Assembly: GCF_001280255.1 (NCBI RefSeq)
Contig: NZ_LHCI01000106.1
Coordinates: 1,465,766-1,529,765 of the forward strand
DNA: 64,000 nucleotides
Direction of reading: 5' to 3'
Source: Thermus aquaticus
Lineage (GTDB): Bacteria; Deinococcota; Deinococci; Deinococcales; Thermaceae
The translations under genes and the position numbers were made by a program. A model generated the notes under the pieces. That model was not told the origin of the DNA. It saw nothing but the letters and a program-made list of their open reading frames with translations, and did not search any database. Positions 10,816-20,835 of the stretch are shown here, piece by piece. Every line of letters begins with the position of its first letter. Position 1 is the stretch's first letter.

Positions 10816-11157
10816 CGCCTTCCAGGTCACCCGCTTTTGGGCCGCAAGGCGGCCCAAAAGCTTTAGGATGCGGCTGGCCGATTCTTCGGATACGTTCCCC
10901 TCTTGAGCCAAGAGCTTCACTAGCTCCTGGGAGGAAACTTTGCGAGGGGCCGCCTTCGGTTTGGGCGCTCGTGGCACCTTGCGCAAGAAGGCCGTGGGGA
11001 GGCTCTCCACGCCCAGGGTGTCCCCCTTGGGGTTCAAGAACTCCACCTCTACCTGCTTCCCGCTGGGGTAGACGAGGACCACCACGCCCCGGGTTCCCCT
11101 GACAAAGGAGGGGAGATCCCTGGTCAGTTCCACGCTGTCAAGCTCCTGTAGCCTCAT
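10795..11157 (-). CDS. DUF4926 domain protein
   Basis: A 120-aa protein. The first ~60 residues fit DUF4926: a short beta-rich domain with the pattern LDSVELTRDLPSF, GTRGVVVLVYPSGKQVEVEFL, GDTLGVESLP. The tail is lysine-rich (PRAPKPKAAPRKVS) followed by a predicted helical domain (QELVKLLAQEGNVSEESASRILKLLGRL). ATG 11157 was chosen because the DUF4926 match begins there, although the frame is open 60 bases further upstream. The reading frame of the upstream DUF6883-like gene ends inside this gene, so the two overlap. From memory, DUF4926 and DUF6883 genes are often adjacent in other bacteria; no function is established. Confidence 0.65.
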   Translation of the reverse strand: MRLQELDSVELTRDLPSFVRGTRGVVVLVYPSGKQVEVEFLNPKGDTLGVESLPTAFLRKVPRAPKPKAAPRKVSSQELVKLLAQEGNVSEESASRILKLLGRLAAQKRVTWKAIKGLAE

Positions 11158-11496
11158 GGCAGCGGTCCCTGGTTCCGGCGGGGTAGGCGGTGACAAACGT
11201 TGCTTCCCCTTCCTCAATGTACCCGCTCATGAACCTTTCCACAGGGCCCGTGGGCGCGTGCAGGGGGCCTAGGTAGCTTACCAGATAGCCTTTGCCCTCG
11301 GCTCCGGGGCGGATCTGGCAGACGGCGGCTTCCCGGGCATGCTGGATCAGGGCCTGTTCCAGGGTAGCGGGGTCTTTGGGGCTAAACCCCTTGCTAGGAG
11401 GAGAAAACGGGCCTTGGCCCGGCCTGCCTCGTGATTCGGGTTGAGGAGGTACTTCGTGAGCTTGCGCCGGGGAACAAAGAAGCGGTTTCCCCTCAT
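11138..11496 (-). pseudogene. DUF6883-like protein, broken by one frameshift
   Basis: The ATG at 11496 overlaps the aroH stop (ATGA) and reads [20 protein letters not shown] then HEAGRAKARFLL before running into a stop. In the next frame the sequence continues SKGFSPKDPATLEQALIQHA, QIRPGAEGKGYLVSYLGPL and TFVTAYPAG, ending at TGA 11138-11140. The total length (359 bp) is one base short of a whole number of codons, so a one-base loss in the CTCCTCCT stretch near 11390 explains it. The joined protein of about 119 aa fits my memory of DUF6883 (KYLLNP.H..G..KA.F, then A...E). This may be a true mutation or a sequencing error. Confidence 0.65.
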
Positions 11497-11861
11497 TGGG
11501 CGCTTTCCAGATCAGGCCGAAGGCGCACCGCCTCCCGCAGGTACACGTGGCGCACCCGATCCTGAGGGGTGTCCGTGTTCCAGAGGGCGAGGACCCGGAT
11601 GACCCGGGGGAGGCTTCCCGGCACCGGCACCTCCCGGGCCGAGAGGAGGGGGACGCGGTGCATGCCGATCTGCCGGGCGGCCTCGGCGGGGAAGGCCGAG
11701 GGGAGGTCCTCGGTGACGGTGAAGATGATGGCGGCCAGCTCCTCGTGGCTCTGAATGCCGTTGGCCTCCAGCATCTTCAAAAGGAGCTCCCGGGTAGCCC
11801 GGTGGATGGCCTCGGGCGTGTCCTCCTCCACGGTGATGGCCCCCCGTATGCCCCGCACCAT
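11493..11861 (-). CDS. aroH: Chorismate mutase, AroH type
   Basis: Rearranges chorismate to prephenate for phenylalanine and tyrosine synthesis. The 122-aa protein is the monofunctional trimeric AroH class: [19 protein letters not shown] at the N-terminus with the conserved RGxRGA arginine, [29 protein letters not shown], and the C-terminal [31 protein letters not shown] with the active-site arginine and tyrosine. Its stop overlaps the ATG of the DUF6883-like gene, so it heads a three-gene unit. A TAGCAT 11 nt upstream of the ATG is a possible -10 box. Confidence 0.95.
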   Translation of the reverse strand: MVRGIRGAITVEEDTPEAIHRATRELLLKMLEANGIQSHEELAAIIFTVTEDLPSAFPAEAARQIGMHRVPLLSAREVPVPGSLPRVIRVLALWNTDTPQDRVRHVYLREAVRLRPDLESAQ

Positions 11862-11907
11862 AGTTAGGCCCCATGCTAAGGGGTTTTCCCTCCGGAGGCA
11901 AGTTGGG

Positions 11908-11913
11908 TAGACT
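11908..11913 (+). promoter_or_regulatory. -10 box of a leaderless promoter for the PIG-L deacetylase
   Basis: TAGACT ends 7 nt before the ATG at 11921. No clear -35. Confidence 0.55.
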
Positions 11914-11920
11914 CTACCCC

Positions 11921-12613
11921 ATGAACCTTATGGCCGTCTTCGCCCATCCCGATGACGAGATCGGGGCCTCGGGCACCCTGGCCCTGCACGCCCGGAGGGG
12001 GGACAGGGTCCTTCTGGTCTGGATGACCCGGGGGGAGCTGGCGAGCCAGTTCGGCGAGGCCAGCCCGGAGGAGGTGGCCCGGGTGCGGGAGGGGCATGGG
12101 GCCCACGTGGCGGGCCTTCTAGGGGCCGAGTACCGCTTTCTCCCCTTTAGGGACACCTTCCTCACGGGGGGTAGGGAGGAGGCCCTGGCCCTGGCCCGGC
12201 TCATGGCCGACTTCCGCCCCCAGGCGGTCCTCACCTGGGACCCCCTGGACGTCCACCCGGACCACCGGGCCACCTACCAGGCGGTGCTTTCCGCCCTGAA
12301 GCTCTGCCGCATCCCCAAGCTGGTGGGGGAGGCCCACCGGGAGCCCGTGCGCCTTTACCACTACCCGAGGCGGGACCTCCTGAGGCCCCTGGTCCACGTG
12401 GACGTGACGGAGACCGAGGAGGTGGCCGAGGCCGTCTTCGCCTTCTACCAGGCCTTCTACCGCTGGCCGGTTACCCTCGAGGACTTTCGCGCCCGTCGTC
12501 GGCTTCGGGGACAGGAGGCGGGGGTGGCGTTTGCGGAGGCGTTTCAGACGGAGACCCCTCCGGCGTGGCCGGGGCTTCCGGGCGGGCCTCCTCCAGGGCG
12601 TGGGCGGGGGTGA
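11921..12613 (+). CDS. PIG-L/LmbE-family deacetylase
   Basis: Zinc-dependent N-acetylglucosaminyl deacetylase fold. The 230-aa protein begins with the hallmark [21 protein letters not shown], in which the H, D and D residues bind zinc, and later has [22 protein letters not shown] with the third metal-binding histidine. Such enzymes deacetylate GlcNAc-linked substrates, for example the GlcNAc-malate intermediate of bacillithiol synthesis; Deinococcus-Thermus bacteria use such thiols, but this cannot be assigned here. I chose ATG 11921 over an upstream in-frame start because of the -10 box spacing. The last 143 nt run antisense through the 3' end of the convergent ClC gene, and the low-complexity proline/glycine tail encoded there may not be functional. 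Confidence 0.8.
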   Translation: MNLMAVFAHPDDEIGASGTLALHARRGDRVLLVWMTRGELASQFGEASPEEVARVREGHGAHVAGLLGAEYRFLPFRDTFLTGGREEALALARLMADFRPQAVLTWDPLDVHPDHRATYQAVLSALKLCRIPKLVGEAHREPVRLYHYPRRDLLRPLVHVDVTETEEVAEAVFAFYQAFYRWPVTLEDFRARRRLRGQEAGVAFAEAFQTETPPAWPGLPGGPPPGRGRG

Positions 12614-13835
12614 GGACGTAGGCTAGGAGGACGGCGGGGATGACCAGGGGCAAGGTGGCGTACCCGCCCCACTCCGCCGCCAGGAGGGTGGCGGCGAAGG
12701 GGGCCCGGGCCACCCCGGAGAGGACCGCCGCCCCCCCGGCCAGGGCCAGGGCCTCGGGCGGCAGGGCCAGGGGGCCCGGAAGCCGGGCCAAAAGGGCCCC
12801 GAGAAGCCCCCCCAGGACCAGGGCCGGGGTGTAGGGGCCCCCGTAGGCCCGCACCCCCTGGGCCAGGAGGAGGAGGAGAAGCTTGGAAAGGAGGAGGTAG
12901 AAAAGGGCCCAGGTGGCCAGAAGGGGCGTGGCGGCCACGGCCACCCAGCCGAGGCCGTGGCCCAGGGCCTCCGGCAGAAGGAGGAGGAAGAGGGCCAGGG
13001 CCAGGCCCAAAAGGGCGTGCCTCAAGGGGAAGGCCAGGCGCTTTAAATGCCCTTCCAAGAGGCGTCCCCCTTCCGTCCACAAGGTGGCCAGGGCCGCCGC
13101 CAGAAGCCCCACCACCCCGCCCCAGGGGACGGCGGCCAGGTCCACCTCCGCCCGGAGGGGGAGGAGGGGGGTGTAGCCGAAGAAAGCCCCGTAGACGGCG
13201 AAGCCCGAGAGGGCCCCGATGAGGGCCGGGGTCAGGGCCCGGGCCTCGAGGAGGAGGGAGCGGTAGAGGATCTCCGTGGCCAGAAGGGCCCCGGCCACGG
13301 GGGCGTGGAGGGCGGCCCCTAGCCCCGCCGCCAGCCCGGCGAAGGCCAGCCCCCCGCCCACCCGGGGGAAGCGGCGGTCCAGGGCGCTTCCCAGCCAGAG
13401 GCCCAGAACCCCGAAGGGCCCCTCCCGGCCCATGGGGGAGTAAAAGGCGATCTGGAGGGCGCTTCCCAGGACGGACCGGGGGTAGGCGCCCCGCCTGGGT
13501 GGGCGGCCCTCCCTGGCGGCCAGGAGGAGGGCAAAGAGCCCCTGCCCGGTTCCCAGGAAGCTGGTGAGGGCGAAGAGGAGGGGGAGGACGAGGGCCAGGA
13601 GAGGGGAGGGGGGGCCGGTGAAGGCCTGGAGGAGCCCCCCTTCCCCTGGGGCCTCGGGGGGCAGGTAGCCCATGAAGGCGCCGAAAAAGGCGCTCAGGGC
13701 TTTCAAGGCCAGGTTCAGGAGGGCCACCAAAAGCCCCGCCAGGGCCCCGGTGAAGGCGCTATAGAGGATGAGCGGCCCCGTCTGGCGCATGCCCTCGTCC
13801 AGCAGGGTGGGGAGGCGGGGCGGGGGCCGCATCAA
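12471..13835 (-). CDS. ClC-family chloride channel/antiporter
   Basis: A 454-aa integral membrane protein with about ten hydrophobic segments. The ClC selectivity motif GREGPFG is present in YSPMGREGPFGVLG and contains the gating glutamate, and GGAAVLSGVARAPFAATLLAAE matches the conserved C-terminal helix region with its Cl-coordinating surroundings. The usual GSGIP motif is replaced by a GTGQG segment, so ion selectivity is uncertain. The C-terminus (about 40 residues) is a proline- and glutamate-rich tail ([14 protein letters not shown]) that overlaps the convergent PIG-L gene. It is the last gene of a leftward operon that starts near 19.07 kb; the amidohydrolase gene ends 4 nt before its start (overlap). 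Confidence 0.85.
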   Translation of the reverse strand: MMRPPPRLPTLLDEGMRQTGPLILYSAFTGALAGLLVALLNLALKALSAFFGAFMGYLPPEAPGEGGLLQAFTGPPSPLLALVLPLLFALTSFLGTGQGLFALLLAAREGRPPRRGAYPRSVLGSALQIAFYSPMGREGPFGVLGLWLGSALDRRFPRVGGGLAFAGLAAGLGAALHAPVAGALLATEILYRSLLLEARALTPALIGALSGFAVYGAFFGYTPLLPLRAEVDLAAVPWGGVVGLLAAALATLWTEGGRLLEGHLKRLAFPLRHALLGLALALFLLLLPEALGHGLGWVAVAATPLLATWALFYLLLSKLLLLLLAQGVRAYGGPYTPALVLGGLLGALLARLPGPLALPPEALALAGGAAVLSGVARAPFAATLLAAEWGGYATLPLVIPAVLLAYVLTPAHALEEARPEAPATPEGSPSETPPQTPPPPPVPEADDGRESPRG

Positions 13836-14941
13836 AGGGAGTGTACCAGACGGGCGGGCGTGCCCCGGGTGAGGCGGGGGGTGGGAAGGCCGAGCGCCCG
13901 GTACCCGCCCCGGGTGAGGGCCCGCACCAGGAGGCGGAGGTCGGCCTTACCCTGGAGGTGGAGGGCCTCCTTCTTCACGTCCAGGTCCGGGCTGCTGGCC
14001 CTGGAGTCGGTGCCCAAGGCCAGCTCCACCCCGTGGCGGGCGTAAAGGGCAAGGGGAGCCTCCCCCACCTCCAGGTTCTCGTTGGAGCGGGGGCAGAGGA
14101 CCACCTTGGCCCCGCTTTCGGCGATGAGCCGCACCTCCTCCTCGTCCACCTGGACCCCGTGGACCAGAATGGTGCCGGGCCCCAGAGCCCCCAGGGCGTG
14201 GAGGTGGCGGACGGGGGTGAGGCCCGGGGGCCGCCAGGGGCTTTTGGCGAAGCGGGCGCGAAGCGCCGCCAAAGGCCCCCCTCCTTCCCGCAGGAACCTC
14301 ACCTCCTCCCGGCTTTCCGCCGCGTGGACCATAAGGGGGATCCCCTCCTCCCGGGCGTACTGGGCGAGCTTCCTAAGGAGGGGCGGGCTCACGGAGTAGG
14401 GGGCGTGGGGGGCGAGGCCCACCCTTACCCGGCCCTCCAGCCTCCGCCAGGCGGAAAGCTTGGCCCTGACCCTGGCGAAGACCTCCTCGGCTTCGGCGGG
14501 CTCGGGGGCGAAGACCTCGTAAAAGGCCACGCCCGGCAGGGGGCTTTCCCGCAGAAGGAACTCCATGACCTCGTCCTTGAAGACGATGTCGCCGAAGGCC
14601 CCCACCCCCGAGGCCATGAGCTCCTCCAGGCCCCGCCTGGCCCCCTCGAGGCCCCTTTGCGCCCGGTGGGCCACCACGTGGGGGATGAAGCCGGCGAAGG
14701 GCCCCCGGTAGAGGGGAAGGAGGGAGAGGTCCAGGTGGGTGTGGGCGTTGACGGGCGGGGGGAAGAGGGCGAGGCCCTTGTCCACCACCTGGCTTTGCGG
14801 GAAGCGGGCGAGAAGCTCCGCTAGAGGCCCCTGGCCCACCACCACCCCGCCCTGGACGGCGAGGCCCCCTTGGAGCATGGGGGTGCCGAAGCCGGTGTAG
14901 ACCACCCGGGCGGTCCAGATCTCAGCCTTTGGCCAGAACAT
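13832..14941 (-). CDS. Amidohydrolase, nucleoside/aminofutalosine deaminase-like
   Basis: A 369-aa metal-dependent hydrolase. Metal ligands are visible: HxH in NAHTHLDLSL, a histidine in MVHAAESREE, one in LVHGVQVDEEE, and the aspartate of GTDSRASSPDLDV. The layout matches the chlorohydrolase/S-adenosylhomocysteine deaminase group, and LCPRSNENLEVGEAPL matches that group's CPxSN motif. Members deaminate S-adenosylhomocysteine, methylthioadenosine or 6-amino-6-deoxyfutalosine; the last would fit the futalosine menaquinone route of Thermus, but this is inference. ATG 14941 was chosen because it overlaps the end of the upstream GNAT gene by 20 nt, in keeping with the tight operon. Confidence 0.75.
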   Translation of the reverse strand: MFWPKAEIWTARVVYTGFGTPMLQGGLAVQGGVVVGQGPLAELLARFPQSQVVDKGLALFPPPVNAHTHLDLSLLPLYRGPFAGFIPHVVAHRAQRGLEGARRGLEELMASGVGAFGDIVFKDEVMEFLLRESPLPGVAFYEVFAPEPAEAEEVFARVRAKLSAWRRLEGRVRVGLAPHAPYSVSPPLLRKLAQYAREEGIPLMVHAAESREEVRFLREGGGPLAALRARFAKSPWRPPGLTPVRHLHALGALGPGTILVHGVQVDEEEVRLIAESGAKVVLCPRSNENLEVGEAPLALYARHGVELALGTDSRASSPDLDVKKEALHLQGKADLRLLVRALTRGGYRALGLPTPRLTRGTPARLVHSL

Positions 14942-15676
14942 AGCGGTTGGGCCCCCGGACGAAGTCCACCGCGGCGTAGCCCTGGGCAAAGTAGTGGCCG
15001 AAGACCTTTCGGCTGTGCTCCCGCCAGCGCAGGGCCAAAGCGGGGTCCTCCCTCAGGATCCGCCCCCAGTCCTCGGGGATCTGGACCAGGATCCTCTCTG
15101 CCTCCAGGTCCAGCCTGGCCTCGAGGGGCACCTCCCCCTCCACCCGGTTGGCCTGGGGAAGGCCCGCCACCTGGGCCTCCGGCGGGGGGGCATAGATGCG
15201 GGTGTAGACCCTAGGGGAGAGGAGGTCCCACTCGGCGAGAAGCCGATCCGAAGGGGCACCGGCGTTGATGCCGCTCATGGGGCCGTAGTGGTCGGGGAGG
15301 TAGGTGCGGCTCAAGGCCCCCAGCTTCCTCAGGTTGAAGTTGGCGTTGGGGCCCCTTAAGGGGTCAAAGGTCCAGACCACCTTGCGGATGCCCCGGGCCA
15401 GGCACCAGTCCCGCTGGAAGCGCTTGAGGAGGAGGGCGGCCCCCGTGCCCCGGTACGCTTCCAAAACCCCCAGCATGTGGGAGTGCTGGAGGCCGGGGTC
15501 CTGGGTGGGGAAGCCGAAGACGAAGCCCACCATCTCCCCCTGCCAAAAGGCCCCCGCCACCAGCCCCCCCTCGTCCTGGGCGGCGATGAGGAGGCCCCGG
15601 GGCACCAGGTCGCTCTCGGAGCGCCCCCAGACCTGGCGCTGGAGGTCCACCACCCGTTCCATTTCCTCCCAGCCCC

Positions 15677-15704
<28 letters not shown>
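14922..15704 (-). CDS. GNAT-family acyltransferase, possible partner of the racemase
   Basis: A 260-aa protein of the COG3375-like predicted acetyltransferase type. The acyl-CoA-binding segment is visible in [31 protein letters not shown], which contains the R/Q-x-x-G-x-G/A pattern, followed by [20 protein letters not shown]. It starts within the end of the N-acylamino acid racemase gene (28-nt overlap). In Geobacillus a GNAT succinyltransferase is encoded with an N-succinylamino acid racemase and a desuccinylase to convert D- to L-amino acids. By analogy this enzyme may acylate amino acids for its neighbour; that is an inference from context. Confidence 0.75.
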
Positions 15705-18326
<2,622 letters not shown>

Positions 18327-18327
18327 C

Positions 18328-19071
18328 TTAACTGAGCCAGTCGGCCAAGGCCCAGACCAGGGGAGCGAGGAGGAGGGCGGGCAGGAAGGAGGCCACCCGC
18401 ACCTTGGTGAGGCCCAGGAGGTTGGCGCCCACGCCCAGGACCATGAGCCCCCCCACCCCGGTCACCAGGAGAACCCGGGGGTCCTGGGCGGGGTCGGGCA
18501 GGACCTGGGCCAGGGTGCCCGCCAGGAGGGCCACCCCGCCCTGGTAGAGCAGGATGACCAGGACGCTGAAGCCCACCCCGATGCCGAAGGAGCTGGTGAG
18601 GGCGATGGCGCTCATCCCGTCCAAGGTGGCCTTGAGGAGGAGGAGGCTGGCGTCCCCGGTGAGGCCGTTTTGGATGGAGCCCAGAAGGGTCATGGGGCCC
18701 ACGCAGAAGAGGAGGCTTGCGGCCACGAAGCCCTCGGTGAAGCTTCCCCCGCCCCGCACCGCCCGCTTGATCTTCTCCCCCAGGCCCTCGAGGGCCTCCT
18801 CCACCCCTAGGGCCTCGCCCACAAGCCCCCCTAGGACCAGGGCGATGAGGCCCAGGACCACCCCGTCCACCACCCCGCCCTTGGCCCGGCCCAGGGCTTG
18901 GGCCATGGAGAGGCCGATGAAGAGGGTGGTGAGCCCCACACCCTGGACCATGATGCGGGCCATGCGCTCAGGAAGCCTCCCCCGGAGGGCGAGGCCCAGC
19001 CCCGTGCCCAGGGCCACGGTGGCGGCGTTGACCAGGGTGCCCGAAAGCTTATCCCAGAGGCCGAGCTCCAT
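18328..19071 (-). CDS. DUF554 (YqgA-type) membrane protein
   Basis: A 247-aa integral membrane protein with about seven hydrophobic segments. It fits the DUF554 family: GTLVNAATVALGTGLGLALRGRLPERM near the N-terminus, FCVGPMTLLGSIQNGLTGD in the middle, LKATLDGMSAIALTSSFGIGVGFS after it. The function of the family is unknown; it is sometimes annotated as a transporter. The ATG 19071 lies 7 nt after TAGAAT, giving a leaderless start, and this is the first gene of the serS operon. Confidence 0.85.
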   Translation of the reverse strand: MELGLWDKLSGTLVNAATVALGTGLGLALRGRLPERMARIMVQGVGLTTLFIGLSMAQALGRAKGGVVDGVVLGLIALVLGGLVGEALGVEEALEGLGEKIKRAVRGGGSFTEGFVAASLLFCVGPMTLLGSIQNGLTGDASLLLLKATLDGMSAIALTSSFGIGVGFSVLVILLYQGGVALLAGTLAQVLPDPAQDPRVLLVTGVGGLMVLGVGANLLGLTKVRVASFLPALLLAPLVWALADWLS

Positions 19072-19077
19072 GGGGGG

Positions 19078-19084
19078 TATTCTA
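19078..19084. promoter_or_regulatory. Face-to-face overlapping -10 boxes, DUF554 operon and mnmC-like gene
   Basis: TATTCT (19078-19083, plus) lies 8 nt before GTG 19092, and TAGAAT (19079-19084, minus) lies 7 nt before ATG 19071. The two boxes share five base pairs, so two polymerases could not bind together. Confidence 0.65.
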
Positions 19085-19091
19085 AGGGCCG

Positions 19092-19634
19092 GTGGAGTTT
19101 CGCTACACAGAAGACGGCACCCCCACCCTCTTCCACCCCGGCTACGGCGAGGCCTACCACCCCAGGCAGGGGGCCCTCCTGCAGGCCCGGAGGCTCTACC
19201 TGGAGAAGACCAGGACCCACCTCCACCCGGCCCCTCGGGTCCTGGAGGTGGGTTTGGGCCTTATGGTGAACTTCCGCGTGGCCCTGGAAAGCGCCCTGGC
19301 CCGGGGGGTCTTCCTCCGGTACCTGGCGGTGGAGAAGGAGCCCCTGCCCCGGGAGGTCATGGCCGCCATCCGCCTCCCTTTGCCCCTGGGGGAGAGGGTC
19401 TTTGGGGAAATCCTAAAGGCCTGGCCCGAGGAGCGGTTTGCCGGTCCCTGGGGGGAGCTAAAGGTGGTCTTTGGGGACATCCGCGAGGCGGCCCTTCCCA
19501 CCCTTTGGGCCACGGCGGTCTTTCTGGACCCCTTCAGCCCCCAGAAGAACCCCGAGGCCTGGGAGGAGGAGGTACTGAAGAAGCTTCGTCTGGCCAGCCG
19601 ACGGGGGGCGGTCCTCGCCACCTACTCGGCCTAG
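19092..19634 (+). CDS. MnmC-like SAM-dependent methyltransferase, cut short by an in-frame TAG
   Basis: The 180-aa product resembles the methyltransferase domain of MnmC (DUF752), which finishes 5-methylaminomethyluridine in the tRNA wobble position: it shows MEFRYTEDGTPTLFHPGYGEAYHP, HPAPRVLEVGLGLMVNF (SAM motif I) and TAVFLDPFSPQKNPEAWEEEVL, which contains the DxFxPxxNPxLW signature. The family continues after ATYSA with a G-A-x-R-R-A-L segment. Here TAG (19632-19634) follows ATYSA directly, and the same frame then reads GAFRRALKEVGFRPHRVPGV and ends at TAG 19758-19760. Translation through the TAG would give 222 aa. The lost tail overlaps the convergent deacetylase gene. Confidence 0.75.
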   Translation: MEFRYTEDGTPTLFHPGYGEAYHPRQGALLQARRLYLEKTRTHLHPAPRVLEVGLGLMVNFRVALESALARGVFLRYLAVEKEPLPREVMAAIRLPLPLGERVFGEILKAWPEERFAGPWGELKVVFGDIREAALPTLWATAVFLDPFSPQKNPEAWEEEVLKKLRLASRRGAVLATYSA

Positions 19635-19641
19635 GGGGCCT

Positions 19642-20835
19642 TCAGGCGGGCCCTGAAGGAGGTGGGGTTTCGCCCCCACCGGGTGCCGGGGGTGGGGAAG
19701 CGGGAGTGGACGGTGGGAATCGCCGTAGGAGCTCCTCGGTTTCCATGTAACGGAGGCTAGCCGCGGGCCTACGCCAGTTGGGGAGATCACCCCGGTAGAG
19801 CCAGAGTTGCCACATGGTGGCCAAGGCCGCCACACGGGTAGCCCATGAGGGGAGAGGGTAAGGCCAGGGCTGAAAACCCAAAACCCGTAGGTCCTCCGCC
19901 TGATAGCTGAAGCCGTAAAGGAGTTTGGGCCGAGGAATCTCGCCTCTTTCTATCATGGCCGCAAGCTCCTTCATCCCCTCCCGAATCTGCCTGAGGGCCT
20001 GGAAGGGGGTGAGCTCCACCACCCGTTCGGAGTCAAGGTGGAGTTCCAAAGCGGACTCTCCCTTGAATGGAGGCCAAGGAAAGGGTTTGGCTTCCACCTT
20101 GAGGAAGTCAAAGGGGCCAAGGCCCACCCTCTTTAGCCCGTGCGTCCGGTCATACCGCTCGTTGAACCCCTGAAGGCCCCTGATCAGGGCTAGACGAGGC
20201 CCTAGGGGTATAGGGGAGAGCTCGTCTAGGGTGACCGGCCGGTAGCCCAGCTCCAGCATCCTGGGGAGGGCCAGCTTTAGAAGCTCCAGGGTCCTCTCCG
20301 GGCCATCGTGGAGGAGGACTACGCTTCCCGGGCGCAGGTAGTAGAGGAGCCGCTCGGCCAGGGCCTCGGGGGGGAGGTCCAGCCAGTCCTTGCTCTCCAG
20401 GTCCCAAAGGGCCACCCGCTTGCCCAGAATCCGGGCGAAGGGGCGGGTGAAGGGGGTGTGGAGGCCGTGGGGGGGGCGGTAGTAGCGCCCCGGGTTCTCG
20501 GCCATGTGCCGCCACTCCACCCAGGGCAGAAAGAGCTTCCAGGCCTGGTGGATCTGGCCGTGGTCCTCTATCTGGTGGCCCGCCTCCCTTATCTTCTCCA
20601 CTAGGTCCGGCCGCTTCTTCGCCCTTTCGCCGGTCAGGAAGAAGGTGGCCTTGACCCCGTGGGCCTTGAGGAGGGCCAGGAGGGCCTCCGTGGTTTCCGA
20701 GGGGCCATCGTCAAAGGTGAGGGCCACCTTGGGCTCCCGACGGTTTCCCCGGGCGTAGGCCCCAAGGCCCAGGAAGCGGAAGAGGATGTCCGAAAGGCCA
20801 TAGAGCAAGAGTACCAGTCCAAGGGCTAGTTCCAT
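19642..20835 (-). CDS. Polysaccharide deacetylase with N-terminal membrane anchor
   Basis: A 397-aa NodB-fold protein. Residues 1-25 are a hydrophobic anchor (MELALGLVLLLYGLSDILFRF), so the domain is probably displayed outside the inner membrane. The catalytic motifs are ALTFDDGPS (metal-binding aspartates), HQIEDHGQIHQ in the position of the HSxxH metal-binding motif, RYYRPPHG, and SVVLLHDGP with the catalytic histidine. Residues about 215-340 form a second domain of a YkoP-like type with no assigned function. AAGGAGG lies 6 nt before ATG 20835. The start overlaps the MFS stop by 10 nt. The neighbours suggest a role in cell-wall or glycolipid modification. Confidence 0.85.
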   Translation of the reverse strand: MELALGLVLLLYGLSDILFRFLGLGAYARGNRREPKVALTFDDGPSETTEALLALLKAHGVKATFFLTGERAKKRPDLVEKIREAGHQIEDHGQIHQAWKLFLPWVEWRHMAENPGRYYRPPHGLHTPFTRPFARILGKRVALWDLESKDWLDLPPEALAERLLYYLRPGSVVLLHDGPERTLELLKLALPRMLELGYRPVTLDELSPIPLGPRLALIRGLQGFNERYDRTHGLKRVGLGPFDFLKVEAKPFPWPPFKGESALELHLDSERVVELTPFQALRQIREGMKELAAMIERGEIPRPKLLYGFSYQAEDLRVLGFQPWPYPLPSWATRVAALATMWQLWLYRGDLPNWRRPAASLRYMETEELLRRFPPSTPASPPPAPGGGETPPPSGPA

